A stretch of 64,000 nt of DNA from JAFGDI01 sp963667715 (lineage in GTDB: Bacteria > Planctomycetota > Phycisphaerae > Sedimentisphaerales > SM23-30). Below, piece by piece: positions 44,000 to 53,795 of this stretch. The stretch spans positions 3,658,001 through 3,722,000 of the forward strand of contig OY763926.1 in NCBI GenBank assembly GCA_963667715.1. Direction: 5' to 3'. Position 1 is the stretch's first letter. Each line of letters opens with the position of its first letter. The notes below the pieces were generated by a model, which was not told the DNA's origin, searched no databases, and saw only the letters and a list, made by a program, of their open reading frames with translations. The translations under genes and the position numbers were made by a program.

Positions 44000-45505
44000 T
44001 CATAAGTTAGCGACAACTCTCTTTACTTCCTGAAGGTCAGTTCTACCTTCCAGAGCCAGAGCCATAGCACTTTTCTGCATATTAACACGACAACTCTCAT
44101 CGCCAAACTGTTTAAACTTGCCTACTGAGATATTACCTTCGAGCAGCTGAGACTTTATCTCATCGTCCAGCACCATAATATCAAAGACACCTGTTCGGCC
44201 ATGATAGCCGGTAAAGCCGCATTCCTTACAGCCGGCAGGAGCACGCAGCTTACCAGGTGAGATATTTCTACCTGCCAGAGACTGCATCTGGCTATCAGTT
44301 AACGATGCTGGAGTATTGCACTTTGGGCATAGCCGTTTAACAAGCCTCTGAGATATTATCATATCAACAGCCGATACCAGCAGCATAGGCTTGATACCCA
44401 GATCAACCAAACGCACCAAAGCAGCGGCATTACTGCTACTATGTAAAGTAGCAAACACCTGATGACCGGTCTGAGCGGCCTGCATAGCTATAAGTGCAGT
44501 CTCTTCATCACGAATCTCACCAATAAAGATAACGTCCGGGTCCTGCCTGAGCACACTTCTAAGTGTAGAGGCAAAAGTAATACCTGCCTTTTCGTTAACT
44601 TCTATCTGGCTGGAATTTGGCAGAATATATTCGATCGGGTCCTCGATCGTAATAACATTTTTCTGATCGAAATCAATAGTTTTAAGCATAGAGTAAATAG
44701 TAGTACTTTTACCGCTACCAGTTGGTCCGCAGACAAGTATCATACCGCTATTGCGTTTTATCCTCGGCAGAATGATCTCGAGCTGCTTAGCTCTAAAGCC
44801 CAGCTCTTTAACCGAAAGTGGCTTCTGTGCCTGGTTAAGAACACGAATGGATATTTTTTCACCATTAAGTACGCCGGCAGTAGCAACACGGAAAGAAACC
44901 GGGCCATTATCAGTTTTAACAGAAAAGGCACCATCCTGAGATCTTCTTTTCTCTGCAACATCCAAAGCGGAAATAGCTTTAATACTATTTACAATAGCAA
45001 CAGCCGTTTTGCCGTCAAGTTCATTAATAGTGCGTAACATGCCGTCGATCCTGAACCTGATCTGAGCTTCGTCAGCAGAAATAGGGTTAATAAGAATATC
45101 ACTGGCACGCATCTCCAGAGCATCCGCAATAATATCTTCAACATGGGCCAGTATCTCATTGTTACTGAACTTATCAGTATTTATAACCACAGTTATTCTG
45201 GAACCGCTTTTCGATGCAGGCTTCCCGCTCTTTGAGAACTTGCCCTTACCCAGTAAAATAGCAATAACATCAGAAAAAGAACCGCCCTTTTCCTCAACTG
45301 TCTTTACCGCATTAACAACAGTAAGAGCAAAAATAAACATCGGGCCAGTAAACAATATCATCAAATTGCAGAACGGCCTGCGCTGATTAGATATCATCGG
45401 GCTCTTATAGTATGCATTAAGCAAGTAAACACACCAGTAAAACCAGCCAACCAGAAGTATAAACCTGACCGGACTGAAACACATATCTGTAGTAGGTAAT
45501 TCCAT
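44000..45505 (-). CDS. gspE: GspE/PilB-type secretion ATPase with N-terminal membrane segments
   Basis: A 501-residue type II secretion/type IV pilus ATPase. The ATPase core has Walker A GPTGSGKST, the Asp box VITIEDPIEY, Walker B RQDPDVIFIGEIRDEETA, the His box QTGHQVFATLHSS and a zinc site CPKCN with CKECGFTGYHGR. In place of the usual cytoplasmic N1 domain, the first 75 residues contain two hydrophobic segments (about 12-30 and 45-65). The ATPase would therefore be held at the membrane directly. gspF and gspG lie 16 kb away in this window, so the machinery is scattered. Confidence 0.88.
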   Translation of the reverse strand: MELPTTDMCFSPVRFILLVGWFYWCVYLLNAYYKSPMISNQRRPFCNLMILFTGPMFIFALTVVNAVKTVEEKGGSFSDVIAILLGKGKFSKSGKPASKSGSRITVVINTDKFSNNEILAHVEDIIADALEMRASDILINPISADEAQIRFRIDGMLRTINELDGKTAVAIVNSIKAISALDVAEKRRSQDGAFSVKTDNGPVSFRVATAGVLNGEKISIRVLNQAQKPLSVKELGFRAKQLEIILPRIKRNSGMILVCGPTGSGKSTTIYSMLKTIDFDQKNVITIEDPIEYILPNSSQIEVNEKAGITFASTLRSVLRQDPDVIFIGEIRDEETALIAMQAAQTGHQVFATLHSSSNAAALVRLVDLGIKPMLLVSAVDMIISQRLVKRLCPKCNTPASLTDSQMQSLAGRNISPGKLRAPAGCKECGFTGYHGRTGVFDIMVLDDEIKSQLLEGNISVGKFKQFGDESCRVNMQKSAMALALEGRTDLQEVKRVVANL

Positions 45506-46097
45506 ATGTTTCGACCACTAAATTATAATTAATACACTCTCAGAGAAATCCAAAATCCACCGTAGAAAGCGACTCTCATAAAATAGACGAGGAGACTTCC
45601 TCATTATTATTGATGAACCGCCTGTCAAAAGATATCTGAGACGCTAACCATTTTCCCAAAAACAACAAGCTAAGTAAAGTATAAAATTAGCTTAAACATC
45701 CATAAAACAATATGAAACATCAATTTTAAACATGCGCATCTGAAAATAAATATTAAGTTCTGCGCAAAAACATAAATTAATAAATTACTAACATTGTTCC
45801 AAAAAACTATAGCGACATTTATATAACAAGCCACAATAGTATAATATCACAAGCAGGCACAAGGGAGAAAACAGTTGAAAATTGTACCTTTTCGCATATA
45901 ATAAAGTAACTTTGTGGGCCTTATGGATATTGTACCATATTTTCACCATCACCTGCCAGCACACATAAACACACATAACCAGTGCGTTTATAAAGACTTA
46001 ACTAGCCTACAAGAATTATACTAATTATAATTAACCGGCAGATTTAATGGTATTGCAGATATAATACAACATCCTGCATTTCATGGAGACTGTAATT
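45506..46097. other. Divergent intergenic region between gspE and gltA
   Basis: AT-rich, without a supported gene. It contains a candidate gltA promoter at 45875-45902 and a second TATAAT at about 46055. The gltA ribosome site GGAGACT is at its end. Confidence 0.5.
45875..45902 (+). promoter_or_regulatory. Candidate gltA promoter
   Basis: TTGAAA (45875-45880) and TATAAT (45897-45902) with a 16-base spacer; a good housekeeping-type match. The leader would be about 190 bases. Confidence 0.45.
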
Positions 46098-47390
46098 ATG
46101 ACAGATAAAGCTATTTTAGAGTTTCAGGGTAAAAAATATAATTTACCAGTAACAATTGGCACAGAGCACGAAATTGGATTTGATATAACCAAACTTCGTG
46201 CTGAAAGTAATGGCTGTGTAACCTTAGACCCTGGTTTTGGCAATACTGCCTCATGCAAGAGTAATATAACATACATCGACGGCGACAAGGGCATACTTCG
46301 CTACAGAGGATACGATATTGAAGACCTGGCACACAACAGCCGCTTCATTGAAGTTGCATACCTACTGATGATTGGCGAACTTCCAAATCGTGAAGAGTTT
46401 GATAAATTTTCAAGCTTACTAACTGATAATGCATTGCTGCACGAAAATCTTAAAAGCCATTTTGAAGGCTTCCCCTGGAACGCCCCCCCTATGGCTATGC
46501 TCTCAGCTATGATTAATGCAATGAGCTGTTATCACCCGGAGCTAACGGAACCTGCGTGTTCTGAAGGCGTTCTACAGTCATCATCACGGCTGATAAGTAA
46601 AATACGTACAATTGCCGCATTTTCGTACAAGATGATGCTGGGCCAGCCATTTGTGTACCCTGACCCACACCGTCGCTATGTATCCAATCTGCTGCATATG
46701 ATGTTCTCTGTCCCGCATGGCGAATATGAAGTTGAGCCAACTGTAGCTAAGGCTATAGATGCTATGCTTATGCTTCATGCCGACCATGAGCAGAATTGTT
46801 CTACATCAACGGTAAGAATGGTAGCGTCTGCCGGAGCTAATCTGTTTAGCAGTATTTCAGCTGGTGTTTGCGCCTTATGGGGCCCACTTCACGGCGGAGC
46901 CAATATGGCAGTAATAGAAATGCTGACCCAGATCCATAAAGGTGGCATGAGTCCGGAAAAATGCCTGGAAATGGCAAAAGATAAGAATAGCCCATTCAAA
47001 CTTATGGGCTTTGGCCACAGAGTTTACAAAAATTATGACCCAAGAGCTAAAATACTTAAAAAGCTTTGTCATGACCTCTTTGCCAAGCTTAACCATCATG
47101 ACCCACTGCTGGATATAGCTCGCGGCCTGGAAGAACTGGCACTCAAGGACAGCTACTTTATCGATAGAAACCTCTATCCAAATGTCGATTTCTATAGTGG
47201 CCTGATCATGCGTGCAATAGGCATTCCGACAAATATGTTTACTGTATTCTTTGCTATCGGCCGTCTACCTGGCTGGATCGGCCACTGGAGAGAGGTAACC
47301 GAAGACACCACAGTAAGAATCTCCAGACCAAGGCAGATATACACTGGCGAAGTACAGAGGAAGTATATGCCACTGGAAAACAGAGAATAG
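46098..47390 (+). CDS. gltA: Citrate synthase
   Basis: A 430-residue type II (E. coli-like) citrate synthase that condenses oxaloacetate and acetyl-CoA. The catalytic signatures are GPLHGGANMAV, GFGHRVYKNYDPRAK and NVDFYSGL, carrying the two His and the Asp. The N-terminal beta-rich domain typical of the NADH-sensitive hexameric type is present (GKKYNLPVTIGTEHEIGFD). The start at 46098 was chosen for the GGAGACT site; an ATG five codons upstream overlaps that site. It is followed by its own terminator. Confidence 0.95.
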   Translation: MTDKAILEFQGKKYNLPVTIGTEHEIGFDITKLRAESNGCVTLDPGFGNTASCKSNITYIDGDKGILRYRGYDIEDLAHNSRFIEVAYLLMIGELPNREEFDKFSSLLTDNALLHENLKSHFEGFPWNAPPMAMLSAMINAMSCYHPELTEPACSEGVLQSSSRLISKIRTIAAFSYKMMLGQPFVYPDPHRRYVSNLLHMMFSVPHGEYEVEPTVAKAIDAMLMLHADHEQNCSTSTVRMVASAGANLFSSISAGVCALWGPLHGGANMAVIEMLTQIHKGGMSPEKCLEMAKDKNSPFKLMGFGHRVYKNYDPRAKILKKLCHDLFAKLNHHDPLLDIARGLEELALKDSYFIDRNLYPNVDFYSGLIMRAIGIPTNMFTVFFAIGRLPGWIGHWREVTEDTTVRISRPRQIYTGEVQRKYMPLENRE

Positions 47391-47420
47391 ATAGAAATAT
47401 CTACTTCCAATTAAAACACA

Positions 47421-47463
47421 AAAACCAGACCATAATAATAATGATATGCGTCTGGTTTTTTTT
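47421..47463 (+). terminator. Terminator after gltA
   Basis: AAAACCAGAC pairs with GTCTGGTTTT, continuing into a T run. The A run on the left makes it potentially bidirectional. Confidence 0.88.
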
Positions 47464-47551
47464 ATTATATTTACTTTCATTTTAATATTTATTAGGATTA
47501 AAAACTTATTATATAGTTTCTCAATAAATGTGATCACTGCAAGGAAGTATT

Positions 47552-49522
47552 ATGTGTGGTTTTACCGGCTACTATTTAGGCAATAACAATAGATCAGCGA
47601 CATCAAATCTCTATAAAGCAACTTCATTGATCAGACATCGCGGGCCAGACGATGAAGGCTATTTGCTATACAACACCCCCACAAATACAAATCTCCACCT
47701 TTGCGGACCTGATAGCCCACGAACTATAAAGGATAAATATAGTAATATTAACTCACGTCAGGAATTTTCACACAATTTTGCTATGGGGTTCAGACGCCTC
47801 TCGCTAGTTGAGCTGTCAGATAAAGGTCATCAACCCTATAGCGACGATAATAATAAGGTTTTTCTCACATTTAACGGAGAAATATACAACCATCAGGAGC
47901 TTCGCAGCCGTCTGAGCTCTAAATACAATTTTAAATCAAATTCTGATACTGAAGTACTTTTGGCCGGCTATAAAACAAGTGGATTAAATTTCTTAAATGA
48001 ATGCAATGGACCAATTGCCGCAGCTATCGTAGACCTCGAACTCGGAAAACAATTCCTGATAAGAGATAGAATAGGCAAAAATCCACTTTATTATTCCATA
48101 TCAGCTGCAGGTATCTTCTGGGGTTCAGAGATAAAAACAATTCACCAGCTGGCACCAGAGATAAAGTACTCGATTTCAGATCAAAATGTGTATGATTACC
48201 TGTCCTACGGCTGGCGTGATATCGAACGCACTACATTCTGGAATAATATATATTCAGTACCAGCTGCCAGCTGGATAGAGTTTGACTTAAACTCCCCCAC
48301 TGACCAGACACAACCAATAATCAATAAATACTGGAATATTCCAACAGCAAGAAGAAGTACTGCAGAAATATCATTTTCAGAAGCTAAAAATAAACTAACT
48401 GAAATATTAACTGATTCTATCAATATACGCCAAAAAGCTGACGCTCCGGTTGGCTTTTCACTTAGCGGCGGTATAGACTCAAGTTCGCTATTGGCTCTGG
48501 GAGTGAGCAACAGCACAAATAAAGCTACAGCCTATACTGTAAAATATCCGGGCGACCAAAACGATGAAGAACCATTTGCAAGGCTGGTTTACCAACACTA
48601 TGCAGATAAGGTCGACTATAGGGTCTTCACTCCTGGTGAAAACGACTTTTGGAATGAGGCCAATGACTATATATGGCTATTAGAAGAGCCGTTCCACTTC
48701 CCGGTAGCATATGTTTTCAACGCATACTTCCGTCAGGCCAGAAAAGATGGCTTTAAGGCTATGATAATCGGAGCTGGTGGCGATGAGCTGTTTGCCGGAT
48801 ACGATTGCTATAAATGGCCATATTATCAAAACTTATCAAAAAACAAGAAATATCTGGAACTTATAGCAGCGCTGCATAACAATGCTTCATATTCAAGAGG
48901 AGCAAAGTTAAAATACTTTAGAATGCTGCTAGCAGACCATAATTATCATAAGAATAAAGGGATGCTATTCTCAAATTTCAATCAATCAGGCCTTCAATCA
49001 GTAAGCCCATATTTAAATAATAACTTTATCGCAAAAACAATAAGCAAAACAGGGCCAAGAAACCTGCTATCTGATTTACTGGTAGATAATGCCGGTGCAT
49101 GGCTCATGCAATACTGGCAAAACAACTCAAACAAATCCCATATGGGCGTTCCGATGGAACCACGGTCTCCCCTTCTGGATTATCGAGTAGTAGAATATGC
49201 TTTCCAGCTTCCAACAGAATACCTCATTAAAAATGGAAGGTCCAAGTACATACTTAGAAAAGCCCTGTCAGGCAAAGTACCAAATAAGATTTTATGGGAT
49301 AAAAAGAAGCGAGGCTTCCCTTTCAATACTCAAGAGTGGTATAGAAACTCTAAACCAATAATCACCAGTATTCTGAAGGAATACTCAGATAATCCTTATG
49401 TCGATAATCAGAAGCTGATCCAGGATTATGATAAACTTGCACAAGACAACTCTGTGAATTTCTGGCGTATGATCAACCTTAATCTATGGCTTAAACGAGT
49501 GGTAGACGGCTCATTGCTTTAA
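47552..49522 (+). CDS. asnB: Glutamine-hydrolysing asparagine synthetase
   Basis: A 656-residue AsnB-type enzyme. Residues 1-210 form the glutaminase domain with the N-terminal nucleophile Cys2 (MCGFTGYY), RHRGPDDEG and FNGEIYNHQEL. The synthetase domain has the pyrophosphatase loop SLSGGIDSSSLLAL and GAGGDELFAGYD. The product is asparagine or, in some cell-surface pathways, an amidated sugar or peptide. It is monocistronic, preceded by an AAGGAAG site. Codon use is AT-richer than that of gltA, so moderate expression or a different history is possible. Confidence 0.9.
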   Translation: MCGFTGYYLGNNNRSATSNLYKATSLIRHRGPDDEGYLLYNTPTNTNLHLCGPDSPRTIKDKYSNINSRQEFSHNFAMGFRRLSLVELSDKGHQPYSDDNNKVFLTFNGEIYNHQELRSRLSSKYNFKSNSDTEVLLAGYKTSGLNFLNECNGPIAAAIVDLELGKQFLIRDRIGKNPLYYSISAAGIFWGSEIKTIHQLAPEIKYSISDQNVYDYLSYGWRDIERTTFWNNIYSVPAASWIEFDLNSPTDQTQPIINKYWNIPTARRSTAEISFSEAKNKLTEILTDSINIRQKADAPVGFSLSGGIDSSSLLALGVSNSTNKATAYTVKYPGDQNDEEPFARLVYQHYADKVDYRVFTPGENDFWNEANDYIWLLEEPFHFPVAYVFNAYFRQARKDGFKAMIIGAGGDELFAGYDCYKWPYYQNLSKNKKYLELIAALHNNASYSRGAKLKYFRMLLADHNYHKNKGMLFSNFNQSGLQSVSPYLNNNFIAKTISKTGPRNLLSDLLVDNAGAWLMQYWQNNSNKSHMGVPMEPRSPLLDYRVVEYAFQLPTEYLIKNGRSKYILRKALSGKVPNKILWDKKKRGFPFNTQEWYRNSKPIITSILKEYSDNPYVDNQKLIQDYDKLAQDNSVNFWRMINLNLWLKRVVDGSLL

Positions 49523-49557
49523 GCTCTATCTCGGTTTATTAGCTTATTAATGAAAAG

Positions 49558-49587
49558 AGACCGACTATCGGCCAGTACAGTCGGTCT
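49558..49587. terminator. Hairpin after asnB
   Basis: AGACCGACT pairs perfectly with AGTCGGTCT across a 12-base loop. The plus strand has no T run after it, so termination is uncertain. Confidence 0.5.
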
Positions 49588-50126
49588 CACGTCCCGGGTA
49601 AGGGTGTTTTCTGCTACACGTATTTTCCCGTTCTGATGCTTTACTGAACAGATAAGTCCTTTTATCTGTTTTTGTTTCTCAGCAAGCAATGAAGATATCG
49701 ACCAGAGAGTAAAATAAATCCACATTTTCTATATTAGAGCCATAGCAGAGATTATATCGGACTGAGTGGCAATAGGTCCACATAACTACTTTTATTACAA
49801 AACCTTACATTATGGAACCCCACTTCCATGTATTGAATATACTATTTGCGACAATTGTATCATAAATAATGATTATTTTGAAAAATAACTGGCTTTTTCT
49901 GGTTAAAATTGTATCATGAAATGACTAATTACAGGTAAGAATGGACAGGTCTTAGTGCCTGCCTTCCCCCTAAACATATCTCATGTAGAGATCTTGAGTA
50001 ACTAGACCAAACTCAATAATAATTAGTGTATTTGTAATAGGAATGTGATCTGAGAGGTAGTACCGATCAGAATAAGAAAAAACCTCGTTTTAGTATTTTA
50101 GTATTATTATTTAAGGGAGTTGTGTA
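49588..50126. other. Intergenic region upstream of the symporter gene
   Basis: Non-coding. ACAATTGTATCAT and AAATTGTATCAT form a direct repeat at about 49851 and 49906. A 68-codon minus-strand frame over its first part has no support. The leader of the gene at 50127 ends with TTAAGGGAG. Confidence 0.5.
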
Positions 50127-52112
50127 ATGTACGGACATCTATTGGCACAAAGCTTGATCGGCATCGCCGACATACTGGTATTCCTTGCGTTTATTGCGGC
50201 GGTACTGCTGGTTGGTTTTGTAAAAAGCGGAAACAAAGAACACAAAGAGCAGACCAGTGAAGACTACTTCCTGGCTGGTCGCGGTCTCAGCTGGTGGCTG
50301 GTAGGTTTTTCACTTATCGCTGCTAACATTTCAACAGAGCAGTTTGTTGGTATGTCAGGTAAAGCTGCTGACTGGCTCGGTATGGCTATCGCCAGTTACG
50401 AATGGATGGCTGCGATCACATTGATCGTTGTTGCTTTTGTTTTCCTTCCTACCTTCCTGAAATGCGGTATTTATACAATCCCTCAATTCCTGGAACATCG
50501 CTATACCCCACTTGCACGCTGGGTAATGGCACTTGCTACTCTGGTAATTCTGGTTGGTGTACCTACAGCATCAGTTATCTACTCTGGAGCAAAGGTTATC
50601 TGCGTTAACTTCGAAGGCGTTAATATGATGGGCCTTGACTTCGGCAGCATAACAGTTGGCTGCTGGATCATTGGTACTCTGGCTGCTATTTACGTATTTG
50701 TAGGTGGTCTAAAGGCTTGTGCATGGGCCGACCTGCTTCAGGGTTCTGCTCTGGTTATCGGTGGTCTTATTATTGCACTTCTGGCATTCTCAGCTCTTGG
50801 CAAGATGGACGCTAACGACCTGATCAAGACATCAAAGAATCCAAATGTAACTGTCGAGCAATTACAAAATGCCGGGCCTATGGAAAGGTTTACCGCACTG
50901 AATAAGGCAGAACTACCAGAAGGTAAGCTTCACATGAAACGTCCTCTGAGCGATCCTGAAATTCCATGGTCAGCTCTTGTGATCGGTCTGTGGATTCCTA
51001 ACTTCTTCTACTGGGGTCTAAACCAGTATATTATGCAGCGTAGTCTGGGTTCAAAGTCTCTGGCTGAAGGTCAGAAGGGTGTTGTTTTTGCCGCGTTCCT
51101 GAAGCTTATCATTCCATTTGTTGTGGTAATTCCAGGTATTCTGGCATTTAACTTATTTAGCAGTAACCTCCACGACGCAGCCATCAAGAAAAATGAGGTT
51201 ATCGTCAAGGAATATCAAGCTGGCGTTCAGAAGGTATTTGTCTTCAATGAGCAGTTCGCTGAAGTGAAGCCTGAAATGGCCGCTGAGATCCTGGGCTATA
51301 ATGCTAATATCCTCGGTGCTGAAGTTCCTTCTGCTGATGGTGCTGAAGCTCTGGCTGTAGCAAATCAGACTCAGGTCGCCGCTGCTGGTGAAAAGCAGAT
51401 CGAAGTCTCTACCGGTATGGTAGGTTATGACTACGATGCTGCGTTCCCAACACTTATCAAAGAACTACTACCTGCCGGTAACGGCCTGAAGGGTTTTGTT
51501 CTGGCCGCGATCTTTGGTGCGGTTGTTAGCTCACTGGCATCTATGCTGAACTCAGCGTCAACTATCTTTACAATGGATATCTTCGCTAAGCTCAAGCCGG
51601 AAGCTAAACAGGAATCACTTATTACTGTTGGTCGTATCTGTGTGGTTGTCTTTGTGCTTATCGCTATGATAATTGCACCGAAACTTGACAGTCCTGAATT
51701 TGGCGGTATCTTTACCTTCATCCAGGAATTCCAGGGCTTCCTGTCTCCAGGTATCCTTTCAATCTTCATTTTCGGTCTGCTGATACCTCGTACACCAAAG
51801 TTTGCCGGTACTATCGGTATTCTACTGAATGTTGTACTTTACGGCCTGTTCAAGTTCAGCCCAAGAGTACCTGTACTAAAGGATATCGATATCCTGAACA
51901 CTATCTCTGGCATGGCGTTCCTGAACCGTATGGCTCTGTGCTTCGGTATCTGTCTGGCAGTGCTGGCAGTACTAACAGTTATGTGCCCACTGAAAGAACC
52001 TGTACAGTTGCCTGTTAATGAAAACATGGATGTAACAAGCTCTAAGGGTGCTAAATTCTGGGGTATTGTGGTCTGCGTTCTCACTGTTGTTCTTTATATC
52101 GTTTTCTGGTGA
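50127..52112 (+). CDS. Sodium/solute symporter (SSS/SLC5 family)
   Basis: A 661-residue integral membrane protein with about 14 hydrophobic helices. Its opening (SEDYFLAGRGLSWWLVGFSLIAANIST and FVGMSGKAADWLG) is typical of SGLT-like sodium/solute symporters, and NFFYWGLNQYIMQRSL is the family's central signature. Between helices near residues 345-450 is an unusually long hydrophilic insertion rich in Ala, Glu and Val. SLC5 members import sugars, myo-inositol or similar with sodium. The substrate is not evident. Codon use is strongly biased, implying high expression. A good ribosome site (AAGGGAG) and a strong terminator bracket it. Confidence 0.93.
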   Translation: MYGHLLAQSLIGIADILVFLAFIAAVLLVGFVKSGNKEHKEQTSEDYFLAGRGLSWWLVGFSLIAANISTEQFVGMSGKAADWLGMAIASYEWMAAITLIVVAFVFLPTFLKCGIYTIPQFLEHRYTPLARWVMALATLVILVGVPTASVIYSGAKVICVNFEGVNMMGLDFGSITVGCWIIGTLAAIYVFVGGLKACAWADLLQGSALVIGGLIIALLAFSALGKMDANDLIKTSKNPNVTVEQLQNAGPMERFTALNKAELPEGKLHMKRPLSDPEIPWSALVIGLWIPNFFYWGLNQYIMQRSLGSKSLAEGQKGVVFAAFLKLIIPFVVVIPGILAFNLFSSNLHDAAIKKNEVIVKEYQAGVQKVFVFNEQFAEVKPEMAAEILGYNANILGAEVPSADGAEALAVANQTQVAAAGEKQIEVSTGMVGYDYDAAFPTLIKELLPAGNGLKGFVLAAIFGAVVSSLASMLNSASTIFTMDIFAKLKPEAKQESLITVGRICVVVFVLIAMIIAPKLDSPEFGGIFTFIQEFQGFLSPGILSIFIFGLLIPRTPKFAGTIGILLNVVLYGLFKFSPRVPVLKDIDILNTISGMAFLNRMALCFGICLAVLAVLTVMCPLKEPVQLPVNENMDVTSSKGAKFWGIVVCVLTVVLYIVFW

Positions 52113-52140
52113 TACCAGACTGATATAATATAAAAAATCA

Positions 52141-52178
52141 AGCCGGCCTGTTTTAACTGACAGGTCGGCTTTTTTTTG
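52141..52178 (+). terminator. Terminator after the symporter gene
   Basis: AAGCCGGCCTGT pairs with ACAGGTCGGCTT (one wobble), followed by eight T. Confidence 0.9.
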
Positions 52179-52206
52179 GCCTAGAACATGCTAATATGAT
52201 ATAATC
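52177..52206 (+). promoter_or_regulatory. Candidate promoter of the unknown anchored protein gene
   Basis: TTGGCC (52177-52182) and an extended TGATATAAT -10 (TATAAT at 52201-52206) with an 18-base spacer, directly behind the terminator. Confidence 0.4.
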
Positions 52207-52307
52207 CTGTGTGATATTAAATCGTATTCGAGCATATGGCTATTGATATTTATTCGCAATGCCCTACTGGCATATATGATACAGCGTGATAAGTTACGAA
52301 AGATAAG

Positions 52308-53207
52308 ATGAATATATTTAAGAGAAAAAGTACTGAGCTGGACCCGTATAAGTTTGACCCGACACGATCGTCCGTCTCATTGATGATCGTGTTTATCATA
52401 ACAATACTCCTTTCATATGGGTATGTCCTATATAAGAAACCTCAGACCAATTCCATTGAACTGCTATCGAAATTCAGTTCTGGCGGCCATATCGGCCTAT
52501 CGGAATACGTGCCGGCAGAGCAGCAGAAGAATTTTTATCTACTCCTGAAAAATGGCAGTCCGGTTGGATTTTCATTTCAGCAGATAGCCTGGGACGAAAA
52601 TTATCTTAGCGGAATCGATGTGACAAGCGTTCCTGAAACAATGTTCATGAATCGAAGGGAATGGAAAGTATCAAATAATCTGGCAACCTGGATAGAACAA
52701 TCAAGAACAAGCAGCTCACAAGGTGCATATTCTGAAGCCAGTTCATACACAAAGGGTGTCCTTACCATGGTTCAAAATGGTAAGATCATCCTAAAAGAAC
52801 ACCTCAAACTGCTTTCATATAACTATGTACCAGAGTTCTTACTGGACCTGATGTCATCGATAGGGATCAAACAATATCCATCTGGAATAACATTCACAGC
52901 ATCTATACTCTCCGAGAAAAATGAAAAGTTTTGCATCGTAACCCCAACTGAGACAACTGAAATACCCAGCGAGATACTCACTCAATATCCAGATGGAACA
53001 AAACTGGCAAGTCAGTGCGGCAGTATAAAAATGATCCAGTATTTTTCGCCAGATAATAAACTGATATACCAAAAGTCCGACAGTGATAAAATCCCATTTG
53101 ACACTGTGATCTTATCAGATAGAAGCAGTATAATCAGCCAATGGCCGGAAGCAGATTTCCTGCTGCCTAAAGAAGATAGTGAGCTTCCTCAGGCAACAGA
53201 AATATAA
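52308..53207 (+). CDS. Unknown membrane-anchored protein
   Basis: A 299-residue protein I do not recognise. A short basic N-terminus is followed by one transmembrane helix (about residues 23-43, VSLMIVFIITILLSYGYVLY) and a periplasmic domain of about 250 residues with alternating beta strands (FYLLLKNGSPVGFSFQQI, LTMVQNGKIILKEHLKLL). The pattern of a substrate-like beta sheet on a single anchor is common among planctomycete hypothetical proteins. Its stop codon abuts the stop codon of the convergent lrp-like gene with no base between them and no terminator is visible there. Confidence 0.7.
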   Translation: MNIFKRKSTELDPYKFDPTRSSVSLMIVFIITILLSYGYVLYKKPQTNSIELLSKFSSGGHIGLSEYVPAEQQKNFYLLLKNGSPVGFSFQQIAWDENYLSGIDVTSVPETMFMNRREWKVSNNLATWIEQSRTSSSQGAYSEASSYTKGVLTMVQNGKIILKEHLKLLSYNYVPEFLLDLMSSIGIKQYPSGITFTASILSEKNEKFCIVTPTETTEIPSEILTQYPDGTKLASQCGSIKMIQYFSPDNKLIYQKSDSDKIPFDTVILSDRSSIISQWPEADFLLPKEDSELPQATEI

Positions 53208-53660
53208 TTATATCCACTTATTTATGCTTTCGAGTATCAGAAAAGTCTCAGTTTTTGAAATTCCATCCACTTTTGAAAGCTCTTCGGTAAGAAACCTGAT
53301 AAGACCTTTATTGGAATTTACCAGCACCTCAACCATAAGATCGTACTGACCGGAAAGAATAGACACCGATTGTACACTTTTTAGCTGAGCTATTTCATGG
53401 GCCTTTTGCTTGAGATACTTCGACTCTGCTATACTGGTAGCGACAAAAGCAAGCTGCTGTTCAGTCAGTATATCCGGGTTCCTTAACGCCCTTACTTTCA
53501 AGACATTAGCATCCTGAAGTTTCTTAAGACGCTGGCGAACCTTTCCCTCAGAAACCCCTAACTTCTGTGCAAGCATAGTATTGGTCTGATTTATCTCTGA
53601 AAGCTGATTTATAATCTCCCAATCTGTTTCATCTGGCTGTATCAATTGTTTCTTACTCAT
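53208..53660 (-). CDS. Lrp/AsnC family transcriptional regulator
   Basis: A 150-residue regulator. The N-terminal helix-turn-helix is at about 12-60 (QTNTMLAQKLGVSEGKVRQRLKKL) and the C-terminal RAM/effector-binding domain covers about 70-145 (VQSVSILSGQYDLMVEVLV). It lies 135 bases downstream of the alanine dehydrogenase gene on the same strand. In other bacteria an Lrp-type protein next to ald controls it in response to alanine or leucine (AldR in mycobacteria), so regulation of ald is a reasonable inference. Confidence 0.9.
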   Translation of the reverse strand: MSKKQLIQPDETDWEIINQLSEINQTNTMLAQKLGVSEGKVRQRLKKLQDANVLKVRALRNPDILTEQQLAFVATSIAESKYLKQKAHEIAQLKSVQSVSILSGQYDLMVEVLVNSNKGLIRFLTEELSKVDGISKTETFLILESINKWI

Positions 53661-53795
53661 AAAATACCTTTTATATCTGGCTAGCTATCCTTCGCTCTTT
53701 TCAAGTCACAGAAATCACCAATAATAGCGCCTTTGCAAATATTGCAGAAGAAGTAAAAGTGCGACTTGTAAAGATGCCTGGCATAAATCGCACAG

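Noticed and set aside
49519..49725. A 68-codon minus-strand frame after asnB
   Set aside because: It covers the asnB-end hairpin and has no ribosome site or similarity.
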